64,000 nt of DNA from Rubrivirga sp. SAORIC476 (GTDB taxonomy: Bacteria; Bacteroidota; Rhodothermia; Rhodothermales; Rubricoccaceae), in contig NZ_MVOI01000002.1 in the NCBI RefSeq assembly GCF_002283555.1, positions 248,001-312,000 on the forward strand. The letters run 5' to 3'. A program made the position numbers and the translations under genes. Below are positions 17,372 to 25,424 of this stretch, piece after piece. Within the stretch, counting starts at the first letter, position 1, and the number at the start of each line of letters is the position of its first letter. The notes beneath the pieces are model-generated. The model searched no databases. It saw only the letters and a program-made list of their open reading frames with translations, and was not told the origin of the DNA.

Positions 17372-18030
17372 TCCTCCAACTGGGCGTCCGACTCGTAGGC
17401 GCTCGCGATCGTGAGTTGCACGTCGTTCATGAACTCGTTGACACGGCGCATGAGCGCGATCTGGTCGGCGGCGGGCTTCTCGTCGAAGCGCGGGTAGTAG
17501 GCCGTCGATTCGGTGAGGATGTCGCGGAAGAAAAGCGTCGCCCGCAGCGCCTCGGTGAGCGGGAGGCCGCGGTCCTTCATGTCGAGCGCGTAGCCCCACG
17601 CCAGCCGGCGGACCTCGGCCTTGCGCGCGTCCGAGTCTCCCTGGTCGGCGACGTGGCGGAGCAGCAGCCCCACGAGCTGCCGGCCCGTCTCGCGACGGTG
17701 CGCCCGCTCGGTCGCGTCGAAGGCCTGGTTCCAGGGCGCGTCGCCGTTGGAGCGCACCTCGTAGCGCGCGTGGACGACCGCATGCTCGGCCCAGGCCTCA
17801 CTGGCGGGGTCCGAGGGCTCGGATGCCGCCAGGGCCGTCGGCTCCTCAGCCGTCGTGGCGCGCTCCCGGCGCAGCCGCTCGACAGCCTCGGCGGGGATCC
17901 GGCGGTGCCCACCGGGGGTTCGCACTTCGGGGAGTTGCCCGTCGTCCGTCCACCGCCGGACCGTGCCCACATGGACGCCCAATCGCGCCGCGGCGGCGCT
18001 GACGCTGAGCAGGAGAGGTCGGTCGGCCAC
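17368..18030 (-). CDS. MerR-type HTH transcriptional regulator heading the hemACDB operon
   Basis: Predicted DNA-binding regulator of 220 residues from GTG 18030. Residues 7-54 form a MerR/excisionase-like winged helix: LSVSAAAARLGVHVGTVRRW, then GQLPEVRTPGGHRRIPAEAVERLRR. The remaining ~150 residues are helical and resemble sensor domains of the RsbRD-N kind (RRLAWGYALDMKDRGLPLTEAL), with no B12 or metal-cysteine signature that I recognise. I chose GTG 18030 because the upstream frame lacks protein character and the palindrome GTAGGTTTCCAACCTAC sits 13 bp before it. The stop overlaps hemA by 4 bp, so the regulator is translated with the heme genes. A role in heme control is inferred from position and operator sites. 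Confidence 0.8.
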   Translation of the reverse strand: MADRPLLLSVSAAAARLGVHVGTVRRWTDDGQLPEVRTPGGHRRIPAEAVERLRRERATTAEEPTALAASEPSDPASEAWAEHAVVHARYEVRSNGDAPWNQAFDATERAHRRETGRQLVGLLLRHVADQGDSDARKAEVRRLAWGYALDMKDRGLPLTEALRATLFFRDILTESTAYYPRFDEKPAADQIALMRRVNEFMNDVQLTIASAYESDAQLEE

Positions 18031-18042
18031 AGGGAGGTTTGT

Positions 18043-18059
18043 GTAGGTTTCCAACCTAC
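18043..18059 (-). promoter_or_regulatory. Operator palindrome 1 (GTAGGTT-TCC-AACCTAC) before merR
   Basis: Perfect 7-bp arms around three bases, 13 bp upstream of the merR GTG. On the minus strand it includes TAGGTTGG (18051-18058), close to the -7 pattern TAnnTTTG, so a bound protein would cover the promoter. It matches the palindrome in front of the divergent peroxidase. Confidence 0.65.
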
Positions 18060-18241
18060 CCGCGCGGCAGAATCGGGGTCCATGAAGAGGGAGTGCGTCC
18101 ATCTCTCGGGGCCTGTGAATCCTCTCCTCCGGAGCACGAGCAGCAGCACGCGGTCCCACACCAGAGCAGAAGCCCGGAGGCAGTGCGGGACGCGCTCGGC
18201 CCGGCCGGGGGGCCGTTCCCAACCCGTCGGCCCTGTCCACC

Positions 18242-18259
18242 GTAGGTTTGCCTACCTAC
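18242..18259 (+). promoter_or_regulatory. Operator palindrome 2 (GTAGGTT-TGCC-TACCTAC) before the peroxidase
   Basis: Same half-site as the merR palindrome: GTAGGTT matches exactly and the second arm TACCTAC matches AACCTAC at 6 of 7, with a spacer of four. It contains TAGGTTTG (18243-18250), an exact TAnnTTTG -7 match, and ends 13 bp before the ATG at 18273. The paired sites suggest the MerR-type protein controls both its own heme operon and the peroxidase. Confidence 0.65.
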
Positions 18260-18272
18260 CGCCCCTGTCGGC

Positions 18273-19385
18273 ATGCTGCGTCTCGCTTCGCTCATCGTGT
18301 TCTCCGTGGTCGCCATCGGCGCGACCTTCGCGACCCGCTCAAGCGGGACGCCCGTGTTGCCCGCCACCCCCTACGACTACGAGGGCGTCGCGCTGCCCCT
18401 CCATCTCCAGGACAACTCGATCCTGCGCTGGGATTCCACCCCGGCCGACAACCCGATCACGGACGCGGGCGCCACGCTGGGGCGCGTGCTCTTCTACGAT
18501 GTGCGGCTGTCCCGCAACGAGACGGTGTCGTGCGCCTCGTGTCACCGCCAGGAGCACGGTTTTTCAGACCCGAGGCCGCTGAGCGTCGGGTTCCAGGGCG
18601 AGCCGACCGATCGCAATTCGATGACCCTCTCCTTCGCCCGGTACGACCGCACCCAGCGGTTCTTCTGGGACGTCCGCACCCGGTCGCTGGAGACGTTGGC
18701 CCTGGAGCCCATCCAGAACCCGGTCGAGATGGGCCTGACGCTGGACGAGATGACGACCCGCCTCCAGGCGACCGACTTTTACCCGGGCCTGTTCGCGGAC
18801 GCTTTCGGCACGCCCGAGATTACGAGCGACCGGGTCGCGCGGGCCCTGTCGCAGTTCGTCCGCTCCATCGTGGCCTCCAACTCTCGCTACGATGCCGCCC
18901 GCGAGGCCCAGGTGGACGTGTTCGGGCGGCCCCTGGATGGGCTGACAGAGCAGGAGAACCAGGGGCTGGAGCTGTTCTTCGGTCGCGGACGCTGTGAGGA
19001 ATGCCACTCCGGCGACATGTTCATGGGCACCGGCCCCACCGACAACGGCCTGGACGCGACGGTCCCCGAGGGGAGCAGCGGCCGGGGCGTCTTCAAGACG
19101 GTGTCGCTCCGCAACGTGGCGCTCACGGCGCCCTACATGCATGACGGCCGCTTCGCGACGCTGGAAGAGGTGGTGGACCACTACAGTTCGGGCATCCAGC
19201 CCAGCCCCCGCCTGGACCCCCGCCTCCGGGGACGCGACGGAGAACCGAAGCAGAGGAACTTCAGCGACGAGGAGCGCGCCGCTCTCGTGGCGTTCCTGAA
19301 CACGCTCACCGACACCACGCTCGCGACCGACCCGAGGTGGTCGGACCCGTTCGCCGTCGGGTCGGCAGAGGGGGCGCGCCCCTGA
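18273..19385 (+). CDS. Di-heme cytochrome c peroxidase (CcpA/MauG-type)
   Basis: Exported 370-residue peroxidase that reduces H2O2 with electrons from small cytochromes. A hydrophobic N-terminus (about 2-20) serves as signal or anchor. Two c-type heme sites are present: C87-A-S-C90-H91 and C241-E-E-C244-H245. Typical flanking motifs follow: GRVLFYDVRLSRNETVSCASCH, a central SLETLALEPIQNPVEMG, and FKTVSLRNVALTAPYMHDGRF near the second domain end. It is divergent from the merR-heme operon and shares its palindrome, which links a heme-requiring enzyme to heme supply. MauG-like oxidation of a protein partner cannot be excluded. Confidence 0.92.
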   Translation: MLRLASLIVFSVVAIGATFATRSSGTPVLPATPYDYEGVALPLHLQDNSILRWDSTPADNPITDAGATLGRVLFYDVRLSRNETVSCASCHRQEHGFSDPRPLSVGFQGEPTDRNSMTLSFARYDRTQRFFWDVRTRSLETLALEPIQNPVEMGLTLDEMTTRLQATDFYPGLFADAFGTPEITSDRVARALSQFVRSIVASNSRYDAAREAQVDVFGRPLDGLTEQENQGLELFFGRGRCEECHSGDMFMGTGPTDNGLDATVPEGSSGRGVFKTVSLRNVALTAPYMHDGRFATLEEVVDHYSSGIQPSPRLDPRLRGRDGEPKQRNFSDEERAALVAFLNTLTDTTLATDPRWSDPFAVGSAEGARP

Positions 19386-19402
19386 CCTCTGCCTGCCCGC
19401 CT

Positions 19403-19419
19403 CGGTCGGTCGGCGACCG
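19403..19419 (+). terminator. Weak hairpin after the peroxidase (CGGTCG-GTCGG-CGACCG)
   Basis: A 6-bp stem with a five-base loop lies 18 bp after the stop, with no T-tract. It is a plausible but unproven terminator. Confidence 0.3.
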
Positions 19420-19540
19420 AAGAGGGGTCGGGAGGCCGGGTCCGTCGGAGCACCACCCCGTAGAGGCCCTGCGGCGTGGAATGAGGGCACATCGGGTTCC
19501 GTCCATCAACGGGCATGCACCGATTCCCGCCCCATCCACA

Positions 19541-19570
19541 TTGCTCGCACAGTGCCGCCGGGTACCTTCG
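19541..19570 (+). promoter_or_regulatory. Promoter TTG-N19-TACCTTCG for the gene at 19591
   Basis: TTG at 19541-19543 and TACCTTCG at 19563-19570 with a 19-bp spacer closely match the Bacteroidota primary-sigma pattern. The ATG is 20 bp downstream, giving a very short leader. Confidence 0.6.
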
Positions 19571-19590
19571 GTGCCCGTCTCCACGACCCC

Positions 19591-20646
19591 ATGCGCTGGC
19601 TCCTCTTCCTCCTCGTCCTCGCCCCATCGGTCGGGACGGCACAGTCTGTCGTTCTCGACCTCCCCCGCCCGACTCCTCTTTCCGGCGAGCCTGAGATCAT
19701 GGTCATCCGCGTCCTTGATCTGCGAGCCGACACGACGACGGTCGGCGAGGCGAAGGTCGGCCTCTTCAACCGGCGCCGGACGGTCGAGATGGACGGCGGG
19801 ACTCTGCCCGCCCTCGCCTCATACCTCCAGGCCCTCCTCCCGGAGGCTCCTGGGCGGCGTCCCATCGTCGTCGGGGTCGAGGTGCTCTACGTGAGTGAGC
19901 AGACCACGGCAGCCGCCGAGTTTGGGCGCGCCGAGGTCCAGCTTCGCTTTTTCGAGGAGACGAGCGAGGGCCTCGCCGACCTGGGGAGGGGGCAGGCGAT
20001 GGTCGAAGAATCGGCGTTGGACGTGACCCGGCGCCATGCGGCTCGGATGGCTCAGGCACTCCACCAGGCGGTCGTGACCTTCCTGTCGAGTGCCCCGCTC
20101 GACCGGGAGGAGAGCCCCGTCGTCCGCACCCTGGCCGAGCTGGCGGCCGACACCACGGCTGCGCCCGTCTCATCGCCCTCCCCCCTCGCGGAAGCCGCCG
20201 AGCAGTCGATCCGCTCGTTCGTCAGCGGCGGGCCACTGGTGGGGGCGAACGGCGTGGGCGGCCGCATCGGGTACGGCATCCGGTCGGCGAACGCCCAGAC
20301 CTGGCTCGTTCCCGCTGCCTTCGAACTCTCGGTGCTCCAGACGGAGAATCCGGACCGCGGTATCGACGGTGTGTTCGCGGCGTTCGGCGGCTCGATCCAG
20401 GTCGCGCGCCGTCTCGGACAGAGCCCGGCCTACCTGCAGGGCGGGCTCGTGATCTCCAGCGGGACCGAGACCATCGGGTCCGAGAGCCAGTTCTTCCTCG
20501 GGGGACGCCTCAGCGCCGAGATCGTGCGCTACCCCACCGACCGGGGCGCGATCCTGGGGCTGGGCGTCTACGGGTCGCGGCTGTTCGGGTCGGCACTGTA
20601 CCCGCGCGACGCGGGCGTGGCGCTGACGCTCGGCCGCCAGTTCTAG
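19591..20646 (+). CDS. Secreted protein of unknown function, possible outer-membrane barrel C-terminus
   Basis: From ATG 19591 (351 residues) it begins with signal peptide MRWLLFLLVLAPSVGTAQ. I favour this start over an in-frame ATG 39 bp upstream, which would lie ahead of the promoter and before the signal. Residues about 20-160 look like a small lipoprotein-like domain (VIRVLDLRADTTTVGEAKVGLFNRR). The C-terminal ~150 residues alternate hydrophobic and polar positions and end in GVALTLGRQF, an aromatic terminus suggestive of a beta-barrel. I do not recognise the family. Confidence 0.6.
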   Translation: MRWLLFLLVLAPSVGTAQSVVLDLPRPTPLSGEPEIMVIRVLDLRADTTTVGEAKVGLFNRRRTVEMDGGTLPALASYLQALLPEAPGRRPIVVGVEVLYVSEQTTAAAEFGRAEVQLRFFEETSEGLADLGRGQAMVEESALDVTRRHAARMAQALHQAVVTFLSSAPLDREESPVVRTLAELAADTTAAPVSSPSPLAEAAEQSIRSFVSGGPLVGANGVGGRIGYGIRSANAQTWLVPAAFELSVLQTENPDRGIDGVFAAFGGSIQVARRLGQSPAYLQGGLVISSGTETIGSESQFFLGGRLSAEIVRYPTDRGAILGLGVYGSRLFGSALYPRDAGVALTLGRQF

Positions 20647-20648
20647 CT

Positions 20649-20674
20649 CCCCCGCCTCGGCACCGAGGCGGGGG
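20649..20674. terminator. Bidirectional hairpin, 12-bp stem with CA loop
   Basis: CCCCCGCCTCGG at 20649-20660 pairs perfectly with CCGAGGCGGGGG at 20663-20674 in the 37-bp gap between convergent genes. It is an extended copy of the recurring terminator-like 20-mer. Confidence 0.65.
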
Positions 20675-20683
20675 CGTCACTCG

Positions 20684-21313
20684 CTACGCCGCTGCGGGTG
20701 GGAAGAGCGAGTAGATGGTCGCCACCGGGGCCGGCTCCGGCGCACGCTCCTCCGCGACCGGCCGCGCGGCGAGCTGGGCCACCTGCCGACGGATGCGGCG
20801 GCTGCGGCGTCGCGACGCGCGGTTCAGGATCGAGTTGAGCTGGAGGCGGATCGCCTCGACGGTGCGGGGCCCGATGCCGTCGAGACCGAGGAGGCGGCCG
20901 TCGTGCGCGGCGCGCTCCAACTCGGCGAACGAGCGGATGCCGAGGTCGTCGACGAACCGCCGCGCGAGGCGCGGGCTGACGCCCGGGAGGGTCGCCAGGA
21001 GCGCGACCGGGTCGTCGGCGCGGAGGAGGCGATCGCGCAGACCGATGCGGCCCGTCTCGATGTAGTCTGCGATGTGGCGGCCGATGGCGACGCCGATGCC
21101 CGGCAGCGCGCGGAGCGCCGCGATGCCGCCCTCTCCATAGAGACGCACGACAGGCTCGTCGAGGTCACGCACCAGTGCGGCGGCCTGGAGGTAGGCCTGG
21201 ACGCGGTACGGGTTGGGCTCCCCACGCCGGAGGAGCACCTCGGCCATCTGATCGAGGGCGTCGGCGAGTTCGATGTTGGTCGGTCCGATGGGAGTCATGA
21301 TGTGCGAGGTCAA
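20684..21313 (-). CDS. Helix-hairpin-helix DNA-binding protein related to the PolX N-terminal domain
   Basis: A 209-residue protein whose N-terminal ~150 residues match the HhH region of family X DNA polymerases. It starts with NIELADALDQMAEVLLRRGE and PYRVQAYLQAAALVRDLD, then has hairpins at IAALRALPGIGVAIGRHIADYIETG, VALLATLPGVSPRLARRFVDDLGI and LLGLDGIGPRTVEAIRLQL. No polymerase palm or PHP phosphoesterase domain follows; it ends in an arginine-rich stretch and a variable tail. Probably binds DNA. An alternative start at residue 6 (21298) cannot be excluded. Confidence 0.75.
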   Translation of the reverse strand: MTSHIMTPIGPTNIELADALDQMAEVLLRRGEPNPYRVQAYLQAAALVRDLDEPVVRLYGEGGIAALRALPGIGVAIGRHIADYIETGRIGLRDRLLRADDPVALLATLPGVSPRLARRFVDDLGIRSFAELERAAHDGRLLGLDGIGPRTVEAIRLQLNSILNRASRRRSRRIRRQVAQLAARPVAEERAPEPAPVATIYSLFPPAAA

Positions 21314-21419
21314 TGTGGCTCAATCTCGCAACCGGCAGTGCCACCGGTTTGTCACACCAAACGCCCCGACTGAATCGGCTTCTCGAGCTGCCCAGGCCCG
21401 ATTCGAACCTCCCCCCCGC

Positions 21420-22067
21420 TCACTCGAACTGTGCTCGGAAAGCGGTCATCTCGGCGCGCAGGCGCTCGACTTCCGCCTCCAGTTCGGCGACCCGTTCGGC
21501 CAGCGTCGCCCCCCCCGCGACGGGCAGCGCGTCCGTCTCGGCCTGCTCGTCGGGGGGCGCCACGTCGATGTCCCCCGAGAGCAGATGCGCCACGCGGTCG
21601 GCCGACTGGCCTGGCTCCCGCGGCAGGCGAACCACGAGGGGCTCGTCGCGGTCGGCGAGCATCCACAGCGCCTCCTCGGCGTCGTCCACGCTGGCGAAAT
21701 CGGCGAGGCGGGACGTCCGGGTGCGGATCTCACCGGGCGTCTGCGGGCCGCGCAGCATCAGCACGGCCAGTGCGGCCAGTTCTCTGCGCGACAGGTCGAG
21801 CGCCCGGTCCAGCGTGTGGCGGAACTTGGCGACGCGGTGTCCGGCCCCGGCCGTCGTCCCGGCCAGCCCACGGCGCATCAGCCGCTCCGCCGCGTCCCGG
21901 ACCTCGCGCTCGGAGTACGCCGTCACCGGGTCACGGGATGACTTCTGGTTGCACGCCGCGACGAGGCTGTTGAGCGTAAGGGGGTAGTGGTCGGGCGTGG
22001 CGAGGGCCTTTTCGGCGAGCGCGCCCGCGACGCGGGTTTCGATGGGGTCGAGCGTGGGGCGAGACAT
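21420..22067 (-). CDS. YceH-family (DUF480) protein
   Basis: From ATG 22067 it is 215 residues of the YceH/UPF0502 family, predicted cytosolic proteins with two winged-helix domains. Characteristic stretches are IETRVAGALAEKALATPDHYPLTLNSLVAACNQKSSRDPV near the N-terminus and LAALAVLMLRGPQTPGEIRTRTSRL in the second domain. It ends with a predicted coiled coil (LAERVAELEAEVERLRAEM). The ATG is preceded directly by seven-plus copies of a heptamer. An upstream in-frame ATG (22151) would translate through it as APRSTLH repeats, which I regard as spurious unless the repeat is a contingency switch. Function unknown. Confidence 0.82.
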   Translation of the reverse strand: MSRPTLDPIETRVAGALAEKALATPDHYPLTLNSLVAACNQKSSRDPVTAYSEREVRDAAERLMRRGLAGTTAGAGHRVAKFRHTLDRALDLSRRELAALAVLMLRGPQTPGEIRTRTSRLADFASVDDAEEALWMLADRDEPLVVRLPREPGQSADRVAHLLSGDIDVAPPDEQAETDALPVAGGATLAERVAELEAEVERLRAEMTAFRAQFE

Positions 22068-22123
22068 GGAGCGTGGAGCGTGGAGCGTGGAGCGTGGAGC
22101 GTGGAGCGTGGAGCGTGGAGCGA
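22068..22123. repeat. Heptamer tandem repeat (GGAGCGT)x7 plus a partial copy
   Basis: Seven perfect GGAGCGT copies run from 22068 to 22116, followed by GGAGCGA. The array touches the ATG of the YceH-like gene (minus strand) and lies 114 bp before the lipoprotein ATG (plus strand). A 7-bp unit is not a multiple of three, so copy-number change would shift any frame crossing it and change leader length. Confidence 0.9.
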
Positions 22124-22236
22124 AGGTGAGCCCGTTCGCTGCGATCGGCAAGCACGAAGCGGAGCGCCTCCCCGGCAGCGGGGACGCCCGGCCCGAGCGG
22201 ACCCGGCATTATGCGACTCTCCCTCCTCCGGTTCTG

Positions 22237-22695
22237 ATGCGCACGATCCTGTTCTCCGCCCTTCTCGCCACGCTCGCGCTCGGCTGCGACAGCACCGAGC
22301 CCGCAGAAGGCACCGGATCGCCCTGTCCCGGCACCGGGAGCCTGACCGCGACCATCGACGGCGTGCCGTTCGCGTCGACCTGCGTGGGCGGCGTGGGAAG
22401 CAGCGGCTCGCTCGTCCTGACGGCGCGGGAGTCGGCAGACAGCGGGTCTCTGACGCTTCTCTTTTCCGCCGCGCCGCTGGCCGCCGGCCAGCCGTTTACG
22501 TTGTTCAACGGCACGGCTCAGGTCCTCTACGCAGGCGACGCGAGCGACGGCACCGAGACGGCGTCCTCGACCGGCGGCACACTGACCGTCGCCAGCCTGT
22601 CCTCTGGGGGCGCGAGCGGCACGTTCGCCTTCGATGCGTTCGTCGCAGGCCGGACCGTTCGGGTGACGGGGGGTGAGTTCTCGGTCGCGTTCTAG
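22237..22695 (+). CDS. Small lipoprotein of unknown function (DUF6252-like)
   Basis: From ATG 22237 it encodes 152 residues with a lipoprotein signal (MRTILFSALLATLALGC), predicted lipidated cysteine C17. The mature part begins acidic and is then a beta-rich domain (LTATIDGVPFASTC, then repeated SGSLTL / GTFAFDAF strands) as seen in many small Bacteroidota envelope lipoproteins. Its stop overlaps the stop of the convergent pseudouridine synthase gene by 4 bp. No function can be given. Confidence 0.7.
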   Translation: MRTILFSALLATLALGCDSTEPAEGTGSPCPGTGSLTATIDGVPFASTCVGGVGSSGSLVLTARESADSGSLTLLFSAAPLAAGQPFTLFNGTAQVLYAGDASDGTETASSTGGTLTVASLSSGGASGTFAFDAFVAGRTVRVTGGEFSVAF

Positions 22696-23426
22696 CGCGC
22701 GCCCACCGCCATCGCGACGGCCCGGTCGAAGTGTCCGCGCCAGGACACCGGAGGCTTCGCCACGAACGTCATGGCCTCCTTCCGCGTCGGGTGCTCCACG
22801 GTCAGGCGGACGGCGTGCAGCGCGATGCCGTGCCCGTCCGCAAACGGCGTCGGGCGGCCGTAGCGGAAGTCGCCCAGCACCGAGGCCCCGCGCGCGGCGA
22901 GTTGCGCCCGGATCTGGTGCCTGCGCCCGGTCAGCAGTTCCACCTCGACGAGGCTGCGGGTCCCGTCGGCGGCTAGCATCCGGACGCGGAGGCGCGCGGC
23001 CTTGCTGCCCGTGGACCCGACCGGCACAACGCGCACCCCGCCCCCGTCGCGTTCGAGGATGCCGTCCTCCAGCTCCATCCAGTCCGGCGAGTCGCCGAGG
23101 CGGCCGTCGAGCACGGCGAGGTAGGTCTTGTCGGGCCCGCGCTGCTGGAACTGGCGGCTCAGCCGGGCCGCGGCCTTCGACGTGCGCGCCAGCACGACCA
23201 CCCCGCTCGTGGGCCGGTCGAGGCGGTGCACGAGACCCACGAACACGTTGCCTGGCTTGTCGAACCGCTCCTTGAGGTACGCCTTCGCGAGCGTCACGAG
23301 GTCCGGGTCGCCGGTCTTGTCCTCCTGCGACAGCATCCCCGCGGGCTTGTTGACGACGAGGAGGTGGTTGTCGAGGTAGAGCGGAGTCACAGCGTTCGGT
23401 GGGAGGAGGCGCGCAAGATGCCTCAT
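22692..23426 (-). CDS. RluD-family RNA pseudouridine synthase
   Basis: From ATG 23426 the product has 244 residues with the RluA/RluD catalytic core. It starts LYLDNHLLVVNKPAGMLSQ, has the catalytic aspartate D70 in VGLVHRLDRPTSGVVVLA, then KTYLAVLDG, and the uridine-binding LLTGRRHQIRAQLAARGASVLGD. There is no N-terminal S4 domain, so it is a short form; the rRNA or tRNA target is unknown. GTG at 23387 is an alternative start. It sits downstream of a copy of the recurring hairpin. Confidence 0.88.
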   Translation of the reverse strand: MRHLARLLPPNAVTPLYLDNHLLVVNKPAGMLSQEDKTGDPDLVTLAKAYLKERFDKPGNVFVGLVHRLDRPTSGVVVLARTSKAAARLSRQFQQRGPDKTYLAVLDGRLGDSPDWMELEDGILERDGGGVRVVPVGSTGSKAARLRVRMLAADGTRSLVEVELLTGRRHQIRAQLAARGASVLGDFRYGRPTPFADGHGIALHAVRLTVEHPTRKEAMTFVAKPPVSWRGHFDRAVAMAVGAR

Positions 23427-23511
23427 GCGGGTCCCCGAAAGGCGCCGCCGAGCCGGGTCTTCGGCAGCCCCCGACGATTCATCCGGCCCACACGCGCGAC
23501 CGTCGGCCCGA

Positions 23512-23531
23512 CCGCCTCGGCACCGAGGCGG
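23512..23531. terminator. Hairpin CCGCCTCGG-CA-CCGAGGCGG between two minus-strand genes
   Basis: An identical 20-mer to that at 3682-3701. It lies in the 120-bp gap after the NhaC antiporter stop and before the pseudouridine synthase start, where a terminator for nhaC-upp is expected. Confidence 0.6.
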
Positions 23532-23546
23532 ACGCACCGGGACCGA

Positions 23547-25424
23547 CTACGCCTCCGCCACGACGTCCGGGTCCTCCACCGGCTGGCCGATGAAGCGGAT
23601 GATGGCGAACAGCACCGCGGCGCAAATCGGCAGCATCACCCACCAGGGCACGTTGTAGCCCGTCGGGACCGTCCCCAGCAGCAGGCCCACGACGCCGACC
23701 GTCAGCGCGTACGGCAACTGGGTGCGAACGTGATCGATGTGGTCGCACTGCGAAGCCAGCGACGACAGGATGGTCGTGTCCGAGATCGGCGAGCAGTGGT
23801 CGCCCCAGACGGCGCCCGCGAGGACGGCGCTGACGGTCGAGTAGATGATATGCGTGTAGTCGCCGGACGTGTGGAGGCCGTCGGCGGCGAGTACGCCCCA
23901 GGCCAGCGGGATCACGAGCGGCATCAGGATGCCCATCGTGCCCCACGAAGAGCCCGTCGCGAAGGCCGTCGCTGCGGCGAGCAGGAAGACGAGGGCCGGG
24001 ACGATGCCCGGGGAGAGTGTGCCCGAGAGCCGCTCCGTCAGCCACGTCGCCGTGCCCAGCGCGTCGTTGACGTTCGAGAGCGACCACGCCAGGATCAGGA
24101 TGATGACCGCGAGCAGCATCGACCGCATGCCAGCGTACCAGGCGTCCATCGCCTCCTCCAGCGTCAGGATGCGCTGGGCCACCGACAGGAGCACCGCCAC
24201 CACCACCGACGCCAGCGATGCCCACATCATGGCGGTGTACGAGTTCGCCGACCCGACGATGTTCTGGAGCGTCATCTCCAGCCCCTCCTCCGCGACGGCC
24301 GCCCGGCCCGTGATCCACAGCCCGATGAGGACGCCGGCCACCAGCACCCCGATGGGCAGCAACGCGTTGATGAGCCGCTTCGGCGCGTCGGCCGGGGGCT
24401 CCAGCAACTCCGACTCGGCCTGGGCCGCCTCGGCCGTCGAGCCGGGGCGGAAGAGCTGTCCCGTCTGGCGGGCGCGGCGCTCGGCGGCCAGCATCGGCCC
24501 GAAGTCGCGCTTCGTGAGCGTGATCGTGAAGACGAAGAAGAGCGCCAGCAGCGGGTAGAACGAGTACGGGATGGACCCGAGGAAGATGGAGTACGCCGCC
24601 TCGTCGTAACCCGGGAGCTTCGCCACCGCGTCGCCGATGAGGCCCACCTCGTAGCCGATCCACGTCGTCACGAAGGCGAGGCAGGCGACCGGCGCCGCCG
24701 TCGAGTCGACGAGGTAGGCCAGCTTCTCACGGCTGATGCGGAGCCGGTCCGTGATGGGGCGCATGGTGCCGCCCACGATGAGCGTGTTGGCGTAGTCGTC
24801 GAAGAAGACCGTCACGCCGAGGACGGCCGTCGCGAACTGGCCCCGCCCGGCGGACCGCGCCCACTTCGTCACCACGTCCACGATGGCGGCCGTGCCGCCG
24901 TTCTTCTGGATCAGCCCGACCGTCCCGCCGATCATCATCGAGAAGATCAGGATGGCGGCGTGGTCGGAGTCGGCGAGTGCGGGCAGGATGTACGCCACGA
25001 TGGTCGAGAACAGGCCCGTGAACCACCCCGTCAGCACGTCGCCGGAAACGATCCAGGCGCCGACCCACACGCCGAGGAACAGCGCCACGATGACCTGTCG
25101 GAACAGCAGCGCCGCCGCGATTGCGAGCAGGGCCGGCACGATGGCCAGCCACCCCACGTCGGGCGTCGCCTCCTCCGGCTCCGCCGCCTCGGCGCTTTCG
25201 ACCGGGGCAGCCTCGACCGGGACCGGTACCGCCTCGGAATTCGTGGCGGGCTCCCCGTCAAGCGTCACCGGCGCTTCCACGGCCGACGAGTCGACCGCGG
25301 CAGGCACGCCCACGTCCTGCGCCTGCCCGCCGACCGCCAGCAGAAGCCCCAGCGCAAGCATCACCACGGAGCGCCGCGCGCCCCTCCCCTCTCGACACGT
25401 GCCTGCGAACGGAGTGAGCATCAA
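23547..25424 (-). CDS. NhaC-family Na+/H+ antiporter with a long N-terminal extension
   Basis: A 625-residue inner-membrane antiporter. The N-terminus has a signal-like segment (MLALGLLLAVGGQAQ) and an acidic Ala/Val/Glu-rich stretch to about residue 88, unusual for NhaC, which normally begins with a membrane helix. The rest has about 12 hydrophobic segments with VFFDDYANTLIVGGTMRPITDRLRISREKLAYLVDSTAAPVA and GDHCSPISDTTILSSLASQCDHIDHVRTQLPYA, both NhaC signatures. It overlaps upp by 4 bp. An internal start at residue 22 would keep the signal-like segment. Confidence 0.88.
   Translation of the reverse strand: MMLTPFAGTCREGRGARRSVVMLALGLLLAVGGQAQDVGVPAAVDSSAVEAPVTLDGEPATNSEAVPVPVEAAPVESAEAAEPEEATPDVGWLAIVPALLAIAAALLFRQVIVALFLGVWVGAWIVSGDVLTGWFTGLFSTIVAYILPALADSDHAAILIFSMMIGGTVGLIQKNGGTAAIVDVVTKWARSAGRGQFATAVLGVTVFFDDYANTLIVGGTMRPITDRLRISREKLAYLVDSTAAPVACLAFVTTWIGYEVGLIGDAVAKLPGYDEAAYSIFLGSIPYSFYPLLALFFVFTITLTKRDFGPMLAAERRARQTGQLFRPGSTAEAAQAESELLEPPADAPKRLINALLPIGVLVAGVLIGLWITGRAAVAEEGLEMTLQNIVGSANSYTAMMWASLASVVVAVLLSVAQRILTLEEAMDAWYAGMRSMLLAVIILILAWSLSNVNDALGTATWLTERLSGTLSPGIVPALVFLLAAATAFATGSSWGTMGILMPLVIPLAWGVLAADGLHTSGDYTHIIYSTVSAVLAGAVWGDHCSPISDTTILSSLASQCDHIDHVRTQLPYALTVGVVGLLLGTVPTGYNVPWWVMLPICAAVLFAIIRFIGQPVEDPDVVAEA

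Noticed and set aside
21385-21420. GATTCGAACC with flanking G/C runs, resembling a tRNA T-arm on the minus strand
   Set aside because: The bases on either side do not form a 5-bp T-stem, and no anticodon arm or acceptor stem can be built upstream.
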